Positions 55,583 through 64,000 of a stretch of DNA of 64,000 nt are shown here, piece after piece. The notes beneath the pieces are model-generated. The model was not told the origin of the DNA, ran no database searches, and worked only from the letters and a program-made list of their open reading frames with translations. Every line of letters begins with the position of its first letter. Position 1 is the first letter of the stretch. The translations under genes were made by a program, and so were the position numbers. Origin of the DNA: Herbaspirillum sp. 3R11 (GTDB lineage Bacteria; Pseudomonadota; Gammaproteobacteria; Burkholderiales; Burkholderiaceae_D); NCBI RefSeq assembly GCF_004563925.1, contig NZ_SPNJ01000005.1, positions 186,001 to 250,000 of the forward strand. The letters run 5' to 3'.

Positions 55583-56986
55583 TCACTGGAATAGAGCGGT
55601 AAGTTGCCCCAAGCTCTCGGAAACACCTGCGCGTTCGGGGATGCCCTGCTGCAAGAACGCCTCGATACGCGGCATCAACTGGATCGCCTGATCCAGTACC
55701 GGGTCGGATCCGGCCGAATACGCCCCCACGCTGATCAGGTCGCGATTGCGTTGATAACGGGAGTACAACTGCTTCAGCCGGCGCGTGTCGCGTTGATGTT
55801 CCGCGGAGGTAATGCTGTGCATGGCGCGGCTGATCGATTGTTCGATATCGATCGCCGGATAGTGCCCGGCCTCGGCCAGCACCCGGTTGAGCACGATGTG
55901 GCCGTCGAGAATCGCACGCGCCGCATCGGCGATCGGGTCCTGTTGATCGTCGCCTTCGGTCAGTACGGTGTAGAACGCCGTGATCGAGCCGCCGCCGACG
56001 TCGCCGTTACCGGCGCGTTCGACCAGCGCCGGCAGTTTGGCGAAGACGGAAGGCGGATAACCCTTGGTGGCCGGCGGTTCGCCGATGGCCAGGGCGATTT
56101 CACGTTGCGCCATGGCGTAACGCGTGAGCGAATCCATGATCAGTAGCACGTTCTTGCCCTGGTCGCGGAAGTATTCGGCGATCGCAGTCGCATAGGCGGC
56201 GCCTTGCAGGCGCATCAGCGGCGGTGTGTCGGCAGGTGCCGCAACCACCACCGAACGGACCATGCCTTCGTCGCCGAGGATGTGCTCGATGAATTCTTTC
56301 ACTTCGCGGCCGCGTTCGCCGATCAGACCGACCACAATGACGTCGGCGCTGGTGTAGCGCGCCATCATGCCGAGCAACACGCTCTTGCCGACGCCGGAGC
56401 CCGCAAACAGGCCCATGCGCTGGCCGCGCCCGACGGTCAGCATGCTGTTGATGGCGCGTACGCCGACGTCGAGGATATCTTCGATGGGCGCGCGTCCCAG
56501 CGGATTGGCTGCGCGCACGCTGAGCGGCGCGGAATTTTCGGTGTGGAGCGGGCCGAGATTGTCGAGCGGGCGGCCGGCGCCGTCGAGCACGCGTCCCAGC
56601 AATTCATCGCCGACCGGCAGGCGACGTGTGTGTTCATCAGTGCGGCGGATATAGGCAATCGGCCCCGTGCGCGGCGGCGGTTTGACCGGTTCAACGGGAT
56701 AGACGCGGGTGCCCGGGACGATGCCTTCAACGTCGCTCTGTGGCATCAAAAACAGGCGTTCGTCCTGGAAACCAACGACTTCTGCTTCGATCAGGGTGCC
56801 ATTCGGCAAAGGCACCGTACATGGGCTACCGACCGGCAATTTCAGGCCGACCGCTTCCATGACAAGCCCGGCGACGCGCGTAATGCGTCCCGAAAGCTGG
56901 GTCGGTTCAGTCATCGCCACCAGGCCGCTGCAATTGTGCAGATAGGCCTGCCAGCGGCTGAAATGTGAGGGCATCGGTGAGTTCAT
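55583..56986 (-). CDS. fliI: flagellum-specific ATPase FliI
   Basis: 467 residues, F1-beta-like. Walker [28 protein letters not shown], Walker [21 protein letters not shown] and the arginine-containing DEHQRDTRR-like region ([15 protein letters not shown]) are present. It powers the start of export with FliH and FliJ. ATG at 56986; an in-frame ATG four codons later (MPSHF) is possible. Confidence 0.97.
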   Translation of the reverse strand: MNSPMPSHFSRWQAYLHNCSGLVAMTEPTQLSGRITRVAGLVMEAVGLKLPVGSPCTVPLPNGTLIEAEVVGFQDERLFLMPQSDVEGIVPGTRVYPVEPVKPPPRTGPIAYIRRTDEHTRRLPVGDELLGRVLDGAGRPLDNLGPLHTENSAPLSVRAANPLGRAPIEDILDVGVRAINSMLTVGRGQRMGLFAGSGVGKSVLLGMMARYTSADVIVVGLIGERGREVKEFIEHILGDEGMVRSVVVAAPADTPPLMRLQGAAYATAIAEYFRDQGKNVLLIMDSLTRYAMAQREIALAIGEPPATKGYPPSVFAKLPALVERAGNGDVGGGSITAFYTVLTEGDDQQDPIADAARAILDGHIVLNRVLAEAGHYPAIDIEQSISRAMHSITSAEHQRDTRRLKQLYSRYQRNRDLISVGAYSAGSDPVLDQAIQLMPRIEAFLQQGIPERAGVSESLGQLTALFQ

Positions 56987-57046
56987 CGTTGCACCTTGTA
57001 GGCGGGGCGTAAAACGGAGGGCAGGGAAGGCGGGAAGCGCATGGCG

Positions 57047-57745
57047 CTACTCCAGCCAGTCCAGTTGTTTGCTGAGCGATTCGGTGATGCGACGCCAGCG
57101 GGTTTGCATGGTGGCGTCAACTTGATTGGTGCCGGTTTCCATGCGGCAGCCGCCGCGTTGCAGTTCGGGATCTTCGACCAGGCGCCAGCCGTTCTGGGTG
57201 AGCTCTTCACCGAGATGTTCGCGCACCAGCACGGCGTCGTCTGGTTGCAGATAGAGCAGGGCGGGCAATTGCAAACTGGGCAAGGAATGGATCGCCGCGC
57301 TGATGGTCGGCAGAATCAGTTCCGGCTTGACGCTGAGCGCGGTCTTGATCATTGCCTTGCTGATGTCGAGACCCAGATTGAGCAATTCCGGCGCCATGGT
57401 TTCGCTGGTCTGCGAGACTTCAGTGCCGAAGGACACGGCGATCTGGCGCAGATGCTGGATGGTTTCGTTGATTTCCGTCTGGCCCAGCTGCAAGCCGGCC
57501 ATGTAGCCTTCCGAGCGGCCGGCCTGAAGGCCTTGCTGCTGGCCTTCGGCGTAGCCTTCCTGGCGTGCCTGCTCGCGGATGGCCTCGATTTCTTCGAGGG
57601 TCAGCGTCGGCGGCGGCGGGATTTCTTCCACAAACTGTTCTTCGGGCGCAGGAATTTCTTCGCGCGGCTCATCGAAGGACGCCATTTCCCAACGCTGATA
57701 AGGCGTCATCTGTTCTTTGGGAATGATGTTGTTTCTTGAAGCCAT
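57047..57745 (-). CDS. fliH: flagellar assembly protein FliH
   Basis: 232 residues. A Glu/Pro-rich N-terminus (MTPYQRWEMASFDEP), a helical centre with GxxxG-like spacing (GYAEGQQQGLQAGRSEGYMAG) and a C-terminal V-ATPase subunit E-like domain (GGCRMETGTNQVDATMQTRW). It inhibits and docks FliI. Sixty bases before fliI. Confidence 0.93.
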   Translation of the reverse strand: MASRNNIIPKEQMTPYQRWEMASFDEPREEIPAPEEQFVEEIPPPPTLTLEEIEAIREQARQEGYAEGQQQGLQAGRSEGYMAGLQLGQTEINETIQHLRQIAVSFGTEVSQTSETMAPELLNLGLDISKAMIKTALSVKPELILPTISAAIHSLPSLQLPALLYLQPDDAVLVREHLGEELTQNGWRLVEDPELQRGGCRMETGTNQVDATMQTRWRRITESLSKQLDWLE

Positions 57746-57825
57746 TTCAGATCCGGTAAGACTGAGCCATGAATGCGATCGGCGTCATGCGGCCGCTGAG
57801 GCTGCATGCACCGGTCGCAGCGGCG

Positions 57826-58821
57826 TTAGACGAATGCATCTTCGCCCTTCGCGCCAAGCACGATCTGGCCTTCGTCGGCCAGGCGGCGGACGATTTGCAG
57901 GATGGCCTTTTGTTGCGCGTCGACTTCCGACAGCCGCACAGGTCCCTTGGATTCCAGGTCTTCCCGCATCATTTCCGCAGCACGTTGCGACATGTTGCCG
58001 AAAATCTTGTCGCGCAGCGCCTGCGAGGCGCCCTTGAGTGCGACGATGAGTGATTCCGATTGCACTTCGCGCAGCAGCAGTTGGATACCGCGGCCGTCGA
58101 TTTCGTTGATGTTCTCGAACACGAACATTTCGTCCATGATCTTTTGCGCCATGTCTTCGTCGTAGGCGCGCAGGTTGCTCATCACCGATGTTTCGCTCTC
58201 GCCCGACATGAAGTTGAGGATTTCCGCAGCAGTGCGGATACCACCCATTTGTTGCTTCTTCAGGCTTTCGTTGCCGGTCAGCAGCTTGGTCAGCACGTCG
58301 TTCAGTTCGCGCAATGCCGTCGGCTGCACGCCATCCAGGGTTGCGATACGCAAAATGACATCGTTGCGCAGGCGCTCGGTGAAATTGTTGAGAATATCGC
58401 AAGCGTGGTCGCGTTCGAGGTGAACCAGGATCGTTGCAATAATCTGAGGGTGTTCATTGCGAATAAGTTCAGCGACCGATTGCGCATCCATCCATTTGAG
58501 GCTTTCGATACCACTGGCATCGCGACCGCCCAGGATGCGGTTGAGCAGGGACGTGGCCTTGTCGTCGCCCAGCGCCTTGGTCAACACGCTGCGGATGTAT
58601 TCGTCCGAATCGAGGCCGATCGACGAAGCCTGGCCGGTCTCCGCCAGGAAATCATCGAGCACGCCGTTGATTTCCTCGAAACTGATGTTTTTCAAGGTGG
58701 TCATGGCCGCGCCCAGCTTCTGGACTTCCTTGGGGCCGAGGTATTTCATGACCTCGGCGGCCTCATCCTCACCCAGCGCCAGCATCAGGATGGCACCTTT
58801 TTGAATGCCTTCGTTACTCAT
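57826..58821 (-). CDS. fliG: C-ring rotor protein FliG
   Basis: 331 residues. ILMLALGEDEAAEVMKYLGPKEV, LRNDVILRIATLDGVQPTAL, and the C-terminal torque domain with LKGASQALRDKIFGNMSQRAAE and LSEVDAQQKAILQIVRRLADEG, carrying the charged residues that meet the stator. Its start overlaps the fliF end by eight bases. Confidence 0.98.
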   Translation of the reverse strand: MSNEGIQKGAILMLALGEDEAAEVMKYLGPKEVQKLGAAMTTLKNISFEEINGVLDDFLAETGQASSIGLDSDEYIRSVLTKALGDDKATSLLNRILGGRDASGIESLKWMDAQSVAELIRNEHPQIIATILVHLERDHACDILNNFTERLRNDVILRIATLDGVQPTALRELNDVLTKLLTGNESLKKQQMGGIRTAAEILNFMSGESETSVMSNLRAYDEDMAQKIMDEMFVFENINEIDGRGIQLLLREVQSESLIVALKGASQALRDKIFGNMSQRAAEMMREDLESKGPVRLSEVDAQQKAILQIVRRLADEGQIVLGAKGEDAFV

Positions 58822-60580
58822 TATTCACCCACGACTTGATGATGCTGGCAACAAGCTTCGGATCGGACTTGGCCAGTTGTTTGACGGATTCGAGGTTCTT
58901 CTTGTACTCGGAGCGAGCGTCGGCCTCTGCGGCTTCGGGCGACAACTCGACGATGGCGTCCGGATTGTCCGGATCGTACATCGCTGCTGCTGCGGCGGCT
59001 TCTGCCTTGGCTTCGGCTTCTGCACGTTCCTTGGCTTCGCGTTCTTCGCGGCCCGACAGCTTCCAGATGATGGGGCGCAACACACCGAAGTAGAGGTACA
59101 GCAACACCGCCGCCAGCAGGACGTATTTGCCGATTTCCTTGGCCAGCTGAATCATGTCCGGCTGTTTCCACAATGGCAATTCCGGTTCCATTTCGCTGCT
59201 GAACTGGGTGTTGACCACATTCAGCGAGTCGCCGCGATCCTTGTTGAAGCCCATCGCTTCCTTGACCAGGTCCGAGATCTGATTGCGCTCGGCTTCAGTC
59301 AGTGGCTTCATCACGACCTTGCCGGTCTGGTCCATGGTGCGCTTGTAATTGACCACCACTGCGACCGTCAGGCGTTTGACGCCGCCCATCGGTTGCTGGA
59401 CGTAACGTACGGTCTTGTCGACTTCGTAATTGATCGTTGCGTCTTTATGCGAGGTGCCGGAGCTGGTTGCCGGTGTGGCAGCAGCGGCGCCAGCAGCACC
59501 AGGCGCACCCGCAGCCACTGGAGGATTGACGATCGGTGCGGTGGCTGGAGCAGGCGGCTGGTTGGTCAGTGCACCTGGAATGCCGGAAGTGCTCGAATTG
59601 CCGTTTTGCGATTCGCTGCTTTGTTTGCTGCGAACGGCGGCAGTATCGGCAGTCTGGTTCGGCTTGTAGGTTTCTGCAGCTTGTTCGCTGCGCGAGAAAT
59701 CGACGTCGGCGGTCGCTTCGGCGCGGACGTTGCCGGTACCGACGATAGGCGCAATGATCGATTCGACGCGCTTGATGATGTCTTGCTGCAGATCCTGAAC
59801 GTACTTGAGCTGGGTCGGATCGAGGCCGTTGGCGGGCTGCTTGGTAGTGTCCGACAGGAGATTGCCGTTCTGGTCGACGATCGTGACACTTTTGGGCGAC
59901 AGTTCAGGAACGCTGCTGGCGACCAGGTGGACGATGGCGCTGACTTGCTGCGCATCCAGTCCGCGGCCCGGGTACAGGCTCAGGATGACGGATGCGGTCG
60001 GCTTTTGCTGATCGCGCACGAATACCGAAGCCTTGGGCAAGGCCAGGTGGATACGGGCCGCCTGCACTGCCGACAACGATTGGATGGAGCGGGCCAGTTC
60101 GCCTTCAAGGGCGCGCTGGAAGTTGACTTGTTCGAGGAACTGGGACACGCCCAGTTTCTGGTTTTCCATCAGCTCGAAACCGACGTTGCCGCCCTTGGGC
60201 AGGCCTTGCGACGCCAGTTTCAGGCGTGCGTCGTGCACCATGGTTTCAGGTACCAGAATGGCGCTGCCGCCTTCGGAATACTTGTACGGCACGTTCATCT
60301 GCTGCAGCGAGGCAACGATGGCGCCGCCGTCGCGGTCGGAGAAGTTGGAGAACAGGACACGGTATTCGGTCTTCTGGCTCCACATCCAGATGCCGATCAT
60401 CAAGGCGATGACCGCTGCTGCTGCGACCATCAGCAGGACGCGACGACCTTGGGGCGACTGCGCATAGCGGACGACGCCGTTGCGTGACGACTCCTGGGAC
60501 GAATGCTCTCCCGAAGTTGCGCCTTCCGTGGCTGAGGCGTTGCTGTCGTTGGTCAGCGTGCCATCGGCTGCTACCGCCAT
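58814..60580 (-). CDS. fliF: MS-ring protein FliF
   Basis: 588 residues from the ATG at 60580, with AAGGGGA eight bases upstream; an ATG five codons earlier overlaps that ribosome site and is rejected. Two membrane segments (about residues 50-70 and 480-500) bracket the ring-building periplasmic part (YRVLFSNFSDRDGGAIVASL, EGELARSIQSLSAVQAARIHLALP). The C-terminal tail (KNLESVKQLAKSDPKLVASI) binds FliG. First gene of the minus-strand fli run, divergent from fliE. Confidence 0.97.
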   Translation of the reverse strand: MAVAADGTLTNDSNASATEGATSGEHSSQESSRNGVVRYAQSPQGRRVLLMVAAAAVIALMIGIWMWSQKTEYRVLFSNFSDRDGGAIVASLQQMNVPYKYSEGGSAILVPETMVHDARLKLASQGLPKGGNVGFELMENQKLGVSQFLEQVNFQRALEGELARSIQSLSAVQAARIHLALPKASVFVRDQQKPTASVILSLYPGRGLDAQQVSAIVHLVASSVPELSPKSVTIVDQNGNLLSDTTKQPANGLDPTQLKYVQDLQQDIIKRVESIIAPIVGTGNVRAEATADVDFSRSEQAAETYKPNQTADTAAVRSKQSSESQNGNSSTSGIPGALTNQPPAPATAPIVNPPVAAGAPGAAGAAAATPATSSGTSHKDATINYEVDKTVRYVQQPMGGVKRLTVAVVVNYKRTMDQTGKVVMKPLTEAERNQISDLVKEAMGFNKDRGDSLNVVNTQFSSEMEPELPLWKQPDMIQLAKEIGKYVLLAAVLLYLYFGVLRPIIWKLSGREEREAKERAEAEAKAEAAAAAAMYDPDNPDAIVELSPEAAEADARSEYKKNLESVKQLAKSDPKLVASIIKSWVNNE

Positions 60581-60836
60581 GATTTCCCCTTGCATGTGCT
60601 GCCGAGCTTGTGGCTATGTATGATTTGCTTCACTGCTTCCCTACCCATATAGGTTTTTTGCTTAGTGTGGATTGTCCTGCCAGAGCGAAAATTTGATCTC
60701 TGGAACAGAATGGCTATTTCCCCGCTTATTGTTGCGAAATGCAGGGGATGGCATGCTAATCTGCCGTTGTAGAAGCGGGAATTGTGATTGCGACAGGTAG
60801 TCGCAAATGCTTGATTGAATTCGAAGAGGTGCAAAA

Positions 60837-61190
60837 GTGGCAACAAGTATGATCGATACGAGCAGGATTGAAGCGATGGTATCCCAGCTGAAGGCGGCCG
60901 CTGCGCGCGCTCAAGGAAACGTTGCTCCAGTGGAAAGCATCACCGGCGGTGAAAAACCGGCCACCCGGGTCGATTTTGCCAGCGTTCTGAAAAATTCGCT
61001 GGATGAAGTGAATGCCTCGCAAGAAAAATCCAAGAAAATGTCCGAAGCATTTGCCATGGGTGACGACAACATCAATTTGTCGGACGTGATGATTGCCATG
61101 CAGAAATCGAGCATCTCATTCCAGACCAGTATCCAGGTGCGCAATAAGCTGGTTTCGGCCTATCGCGATATCATGACGATGCAAGTGTGA
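60837..61190 (+). CDS. fliE: MS-ring/rod junction protein FliE
   Basis: 117 residues from a GTG at 60837 with AGAGG eight bases before; an ATG at 60849 is the alternative. RVDFASVLKNSLDEVNASQE and INLSDVMIAMQKSSISFQTSIQVRNKLVSAYRDIM (parts: LSDVMIAMQKSS, QVRNKLVSAYRDIM) are diagnostic. The 256-base gap to fliF holds the divergent promoters; no sigma-28 or sigma-54 site is evident. Confidence 0.96.
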   Translation: MATSMIDTSRIEAMVSQLKAAAARAQGNVAPVESITGGEKPATRVDFASVLKNSLDEVNASQEKSKKMSEAFAMGDDNINLSDVMIAMQKSSISFQTSIQVRNKLVSAYRDIMTMQV

Positions 61191-61234
61191 CCCTCACTTT
61201 CGCACGATCTGGCTGCGCGTCACCGGGTCGTAAC

Positions 61235-61264
61235 AAAAAAGAGCTGCCAAGGCAGCTCTTTTTC
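61235..61264. terminator. bidirectional terminator between fliE and the ycgR-like gene
   Basis: A-run, GAGCTGCC/GGCAGCTC stem with a two- to four-base AA-centred loop, T-run. It serves the convergent fliE (plus) and PilZ gene (minus). Confidence 0.88.
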
Positions 61265-61301
61265 ATTGTGCAATGCTTATTGCATTGTTCATTTTCATGG
61301 C

Positions 61302-62057
61302 TTACATCATGCCGGATGCCTTGGCGTTCTGTTCGCGTTCCAGCTTGGTGATGAAACGCTGGACTGCCGCCAGAACGGCGCGGGGCAGGTCGACGAATTC
61401 ACAGCCGAAACGATTGACGGTCTTGCCGGAAGTCAGCTTGGCTTCCTTGCAATCGCGCACCACCAGTTTTACGGTCACGATAGTGTTGTCGGTCATCTCG
61501 AGCGATACATCTTCGTAAATACGACCGACGGTGCTGTCCAGAATCTTCTTTTCATCAGTCAGGCCGACGCCGCCGGCACTGATATTGTTAAGCAGGGTGA
61601 CAATGGTGGTGAACGAACCGTCATCCTGCGTCACGCGGAAGGTGCAGCGCAAAGGCTTGGCGATCGGCGTGGGAATGCGGAAGTATTCACGGCGCTGCAG
61701 GCGCACCAGACTTTCAGGAATGTCGATCTTGAGCGCAGGGCGCGACTGAAACTCGCAATGTTTCGCCTTGTCGACATTGAACGTGATGCGAATATTGTTG
61801 TACAGCGCCTCAAAGCCGATGCGATTACTTTGCAAAATGCTGAGATTGAGCGAAGCGCTTGGCGCAGCATCAATGACGACGCTGTTCTCATCTTCATCGA
61901 TATCCAGGATGGACGTAATAATAGACTCTGAGCCACCCTTGATGAGCAGGCTCAGCAGCTGATTGCGTTCCATCATGCTATTCAGCAGGGACACGATTTC
62001 CCGGCGCGAATGTACGCGGTACGGGCTGTCGTCTTTAATCTCGTCGGTATTTGCCAT
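61302..62057 (-). CDS. flagellar brake protein YcgR-like (PilZ domain, cyclic-di-GMP receptor)
   Basis: 251 residues from the ATG at 62057. The N-terminal half is a YcgR-N barrel (YRVHSRREIVSLLNSMMERNQ). The PilZ domain has the RxxxR motif in LQRREYFRIP and the NxSxxG motif in LNNISAGGVGL, both needed to bind cyclic-di-GMP. Bound, such proteins slow the motor at FliG/MotA. A TTG at 62111 in the same frame is a weaker start. It follows an FlhB-like gene on the same strand. Confidence 0.9.
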   Translation of the reverse strand: MANTDEIKDDSPYRVHSRREIVSLLNSMMERNQLLSLLIKGGSESIITSILDIDEDENSVVIDAAPSASLNLSILQSNRIGFEALYNNIRITFNVDKAKHCEFQSRPALKIDIPESLVRLQRREYFRIPTPIAKPLRCTFRVTQDDGSFTTIVTLLNNISAGGVGLTDEKKILDSTVGRIYEDVSLEMTDNTIVTVKLVVRDCKEAKLTSGKTVNRFGCEFVDLPRAVLAAVQRFITKLEREQNAKASGMM

Positions 62058-62138
62058 CTGTGCGTCTATGCGTCTCAAATCAAAGGATAAAAGGGTAGAC
62101 TTATATCCCAAAAGGGCAGTATTTAATCTAACCCCTAA

Positions 62139-62426
62139 TCATACATCACTGCGGTCCAATTGCATATTTTCAATGCGATACAACCAGGCCAAAAGTTCCG
62201 CCACCGCACGATACAGTGCGGGAGGAATTTGTTGATCGAGGTCAACCTGCATCAGCAGCGAGACGAGTTCCTTTGATTCATGCACAAATACGCCGCTTTC
62301 CCTGGCGCGCGCGATGATGGCTTCGGCGACCAGGCCGCTGCCTTTGGCAACGACTTTAGGGGCTGCCTGGTTGGTGTTGTATGCCAGGGCAACGGCATTT
62401 TGATAGGGCAGCTTAGGTTTGTTCAT
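62139..62426 (-). CDS. FlhB C-terminal domain paralogue (FhlB-like)
   Basis: 95 residues that align along their length with the cytoplasmic domain of FlhB encoded at 28454-29635: AVALAYNTNQAAPKVVAKG against AVALKYSEGGMSAPQVVAKG, and IPPALYRAVAELLAWLY against IPESLYTAVAEVLAYIF. The NPTH self-cleavage motif is replaced by LPYQ and no membrane part exists. In other bacteria such short paralogues can replace or assist the cleaved FlhB C-terminus in export switching. It overlaps the upstream FliK-like gene by 14 bases. Confidence 0.88.
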   Translation of the reverse strand: MNKPKLPYQNAVALAYNTNQAAPKVVAKGSGLVAEAIIARARESGVFVHESKELVSLLMQVDLDQQIPPALYRAVAELLAWLYRIENMQLDRSDV

Positions 62427-63591
62427 CCCGCTTCACAATCAATGAGTCGAGGGAGGAGCCGGCTGCTTCCATGGAGTCGGACAGCATGCTGCCGTTGGCG
62501 CGCAGAGCAGCCGCGGTGACGTCGTTATCGGTGCGAACCTGCATGTGGATCTGCTGGCCAATCAAGCGTATCGAGGCCGATACCGACCCCAGATGTTCAA
62601 AGTTGAAACGCACCACGCTGTGCCAGGATGGTGCGTGCTCGTCTTCCTGGGTGTTTTGTTGCTGCTGGTCGGGGCTGTCCCGGTTGATTTCCCATTCCAT
62701 CTGCTGGCCTGGCCAGACTTCGCCGTGCCAGACAATGCGTTGCTGCTCCAGCGCATTGAGCTGCAGGTTGATCAGCTGACCCATTTGCGTATTGGCGGGA
62801 TCGGTGGTGTTGAGCAGGCTGGAGGCGCCTGCTTGGACCTGTTGGCCCAGTTGCGCCTGCGGCTCTTTGAGCAGTTCTGCGGCGGGACGTTTGCCGTCGG
62901 CCCATTCGGCCACGTGGGATTCGTAAAAAGCGCCGCTGTAGGCTACGGAGTCGCGCAGGGCGCCGGCCAGTTGCGGGGTATTGTTCGGATTGGCGACCAG
63001 CGGACTGCCGGGCTTGATGGCGCTCGGCAGATCGCTTTCTTCAGAGGCATGGAGCAGGGCATCGACCAGTTTGCCGGCGCTGCTGAGTGAGGTTTTTGTG
63101 CTTTCGGGCGCGAGCTGCTGGTTCGGCGCCGCATTCTTGGCGTCACCCTCTTCGAGCTGAGTGTCGCGTGTGACGACGTTGGTAAAGCCTTGTTGAGCCG
63201 CCTTGAGCGACTTCATGTCCTTTTCCATCGCCCGGCCGGCAGTGCTCAGCGAGACGTCGGCACTTTCACCTTCGTCATCTTCGCCGCGGCGGCTTTCCGT
63301 GAGCAGGAAAGTGGGGCGCGGGTCCTTGCCGACCATGGTCAGCTGAAGGGTGTCGCCGGTGCGCGTCGAGGTCGGCAAGACCATGCGGGCTGCCGTATTG
63401 GCAATGCGTACGAGATAAGTGCCGTCGTTGTAGGTCGAGAGAACCTTGCCCTGCAATTGCTGGCCGTTGGCGATTTGCGCGAGGCGGCTGAAGGCTTCCT
63501 GTTTGGCGTCGGCGACGGAGACTATCGCCGTTGGCGCATCGACGGCGGCTACGGGCTGGACGGTCATGGAGATGTCGGCCCGGGGGATCAT
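62413..63591 (-). CDS. second FliK-like hook-length/export-switch protein
   Basis: 392 residues. Early part ALRLAQIANGQQL-like (FSRLAQIANGQQLQGKVLSTY) then RTGDTLQLTMVGKDPRP; a Gln/Glu-rich middle; and a C-terminal Flg_hook-type domain (WHSVVRFNFEHLGSVSASIRL, IGQQIHMQVRTDNDVTAAAL). It differs from the FliK at 53828-55084. Coupled to the FlhB-like gene, with which it may interact as FliK does with FlhB. Three bases separate it from fliT. Confidence 0.82.
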   Translation of the reverse strand: MIPRADISMTVQPVAAVDAPTAIVSVADAKQEAFSRLAQIANGQQLQGKVLSTYNDGTYLVRIANTAARMVLPTSTRTGDTLQLTMVGKDPRPTFLLTESRRGEDDEGESADVSLSTAGRAMEKDMKSLKAAQQGFTNVVTRDTQLEEGDAKNAAPNQQLAPESTKTSLSSAGKLVDALLHASEESDLPSAIKPGSPLVANPNNTPQLAGALRDSVAYSGAFYESHVAEWADGKRPAAELLKEPQAQLGQQVQAGASSLLNTTDPANTQMGQLINLQLNALEQQRIVWHGEVWPGQQMEWEINRDSPDQQQQNTQEDEHAPSWHSVVRFNFEHLGSVSASIRLIGQQIHMQVRTDNDVTAAALRANGSMLSDSMEAAGSSLDSLIVKRDEQT

Positions 63592-63593
63592 TG

Positions 63594-63929
63594 CTAGCCT
63601 CGTTGATTCATGCCGTAGGTGTTGGCCAGTTTGCGTTCAGTGCTGGTGCTCTGGATCAGGGAGGAGAGTTTCTGCAGACCAGGCTCGGTGAGTTTGCGAA
63701 TGTCGCGATCGTCTTCCAGAATTTTCTTCAGGATCTCGATTTTGCGGTCACGCCGGTCGTTACTCAGGACGACTTCCAATTCATTGCGCTTGAGGAAGTC
63801 GACGACATGGGCGCAATCGGCTTCCAGCTTGGTCAGCAAGGTCCAGTCTTCTTTGCGCGCTGCGGCCAGCATCTGGTCGGTCAGGTCGGCAATCGACTCG
63901 TAAAGGGAGATGACTTCTGCACCGTCCAT
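63594..63929 (-). CDS. fliT: flagellar protein FliT
   Basis: 111 residues, helical (VISLYESIADLTDQMLAAARKE, IEILKKILEDDRDIRKLTEP). Size, composition and setting at the end of the region fit FliT, the chaperone of the filament cap FliD. The sequence is poorly conserved in this family so the name rests partly on context. Confidence 0.8.
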   Translation of the reverse strand: MDGAEVISLYESIADLTDQMLAAARKEDWTLLTKLEADCAHVVDFLKRNELEVVLSNDRRDRKIEILKKILEDDRDIRKLTEPGLQKLSSLIQSTSTERKLANTYGMNQRG

Positions 63930-63981
63930 GGTGTTTTGCTTTCGGGTGACTGTGAGTGAAGAAAAGCGTCGCTTGCCGTGA

Positions 63982-64000
63982 TCAGGCCGCAGCCTGGGAG
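63982..64000 (-). CDS. possible 3' end of fliS
   Basis: On the minus strand the last bases of the window read as SQAAA and a TGA stop at 63982-63984, 53 bases before the fliT start. FliS normally precedes FliT. Only five codons are visible, so the assignment is a guess from gene order. Confidence 0.3.

Noticed and set aside
60596-60836. Possible sigma-54 promoter (TGGCAT ... TGC) between fliF and fliE
   Set aside because: The GG to GC spacing is 11, not 10, and the boxes match poorly.

Overview
The window looks like chromosome of a motile betaproteobacterium, most likely Oxalobacteraceae (Herbaspirillum-like). This rests on the high G+C coding sequence, the gene order of the chemotaxis and flagellar blocks, the MotC/MotD-type stator pair behind fliA, and the general character of the proteins; no rRNA or species marker is present, so the genus is an inference.

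Layout. 1-6450: a plus-strand catabolic/uptake operon (end of an NMT1/THI5-type binding protein, VOC enzyme, ABC permease and ATPase, alpha/beta hydrolase, DapA-like aldolase, RidA, RutE-like nitroreductase, TauE/SafE exporter). 6490-13480: a VOC protein, a chemoreceptor with a CheR-tether-like C-terminus, a divergent uracil-DNA-glycosylase-like protein, uvrB and an aromatic/aspartate aminotransferase. 13530-17100: two identical tRNA-Asn genes; the 3' end of the second is the attachment site of an A+T-rich island whose tRNA-derived core occurs three times, as expected of two small elements in tandem. The island carries a frameshifted small gene, a pentapeptide-like membrane protein and an unrecognised gene, but no integrase. 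17180-22250: OsmC, an Rrf2 regulator with a very close, possibly leaderless promoter, an MFS exporter, a DUF427 protein, two small hypotheticals, tRNA-Pro and an outer-membrane barrel protein.

22600-64000 is a large, nearly continuous motility region. Plus strand: chemoreceptor, cheR, cheD, cheB, cheY, cheZ, then flhB, flhA, flhF, flhG, fliA, motC, motD. Minus strand: flgA, and flgM-flgN behind a consensus FliA (sigma-28) promoter. Plus strand: flgBCDEFGHIJ, then flgKL behind a second sigma-28 promoter. Minus strand: fliF to fliR (F, G, H, I, J, K, L, M, N, O, P, Q, R), with fliE divergent from fliF. The right end holds a minus-strand accessory set: fliT, a second FliK-like protein, an FlhB C-terminal paralogue, and a YcgR/PilZ brake. 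CheA, CheW and flagellin are not in the window.

The genes together specify export apparatus, basal body, rod, hook, hook-filament junction, stator, C-ring, the late-gene sigma switch (FliA/FlgM) and the adaptation/signal-termination arm of chemotaxis. Points most worth a second look are the FlhG that keeps its FlhF-activating N-terminal motif but lacks a recognisable P-loop, the tandem tRNA-Asn island with its coupled and frameshifted gene pair, the paralogous FlhB-C/FliK pair, and the glycosylase-like protein without its catalytic Asp.
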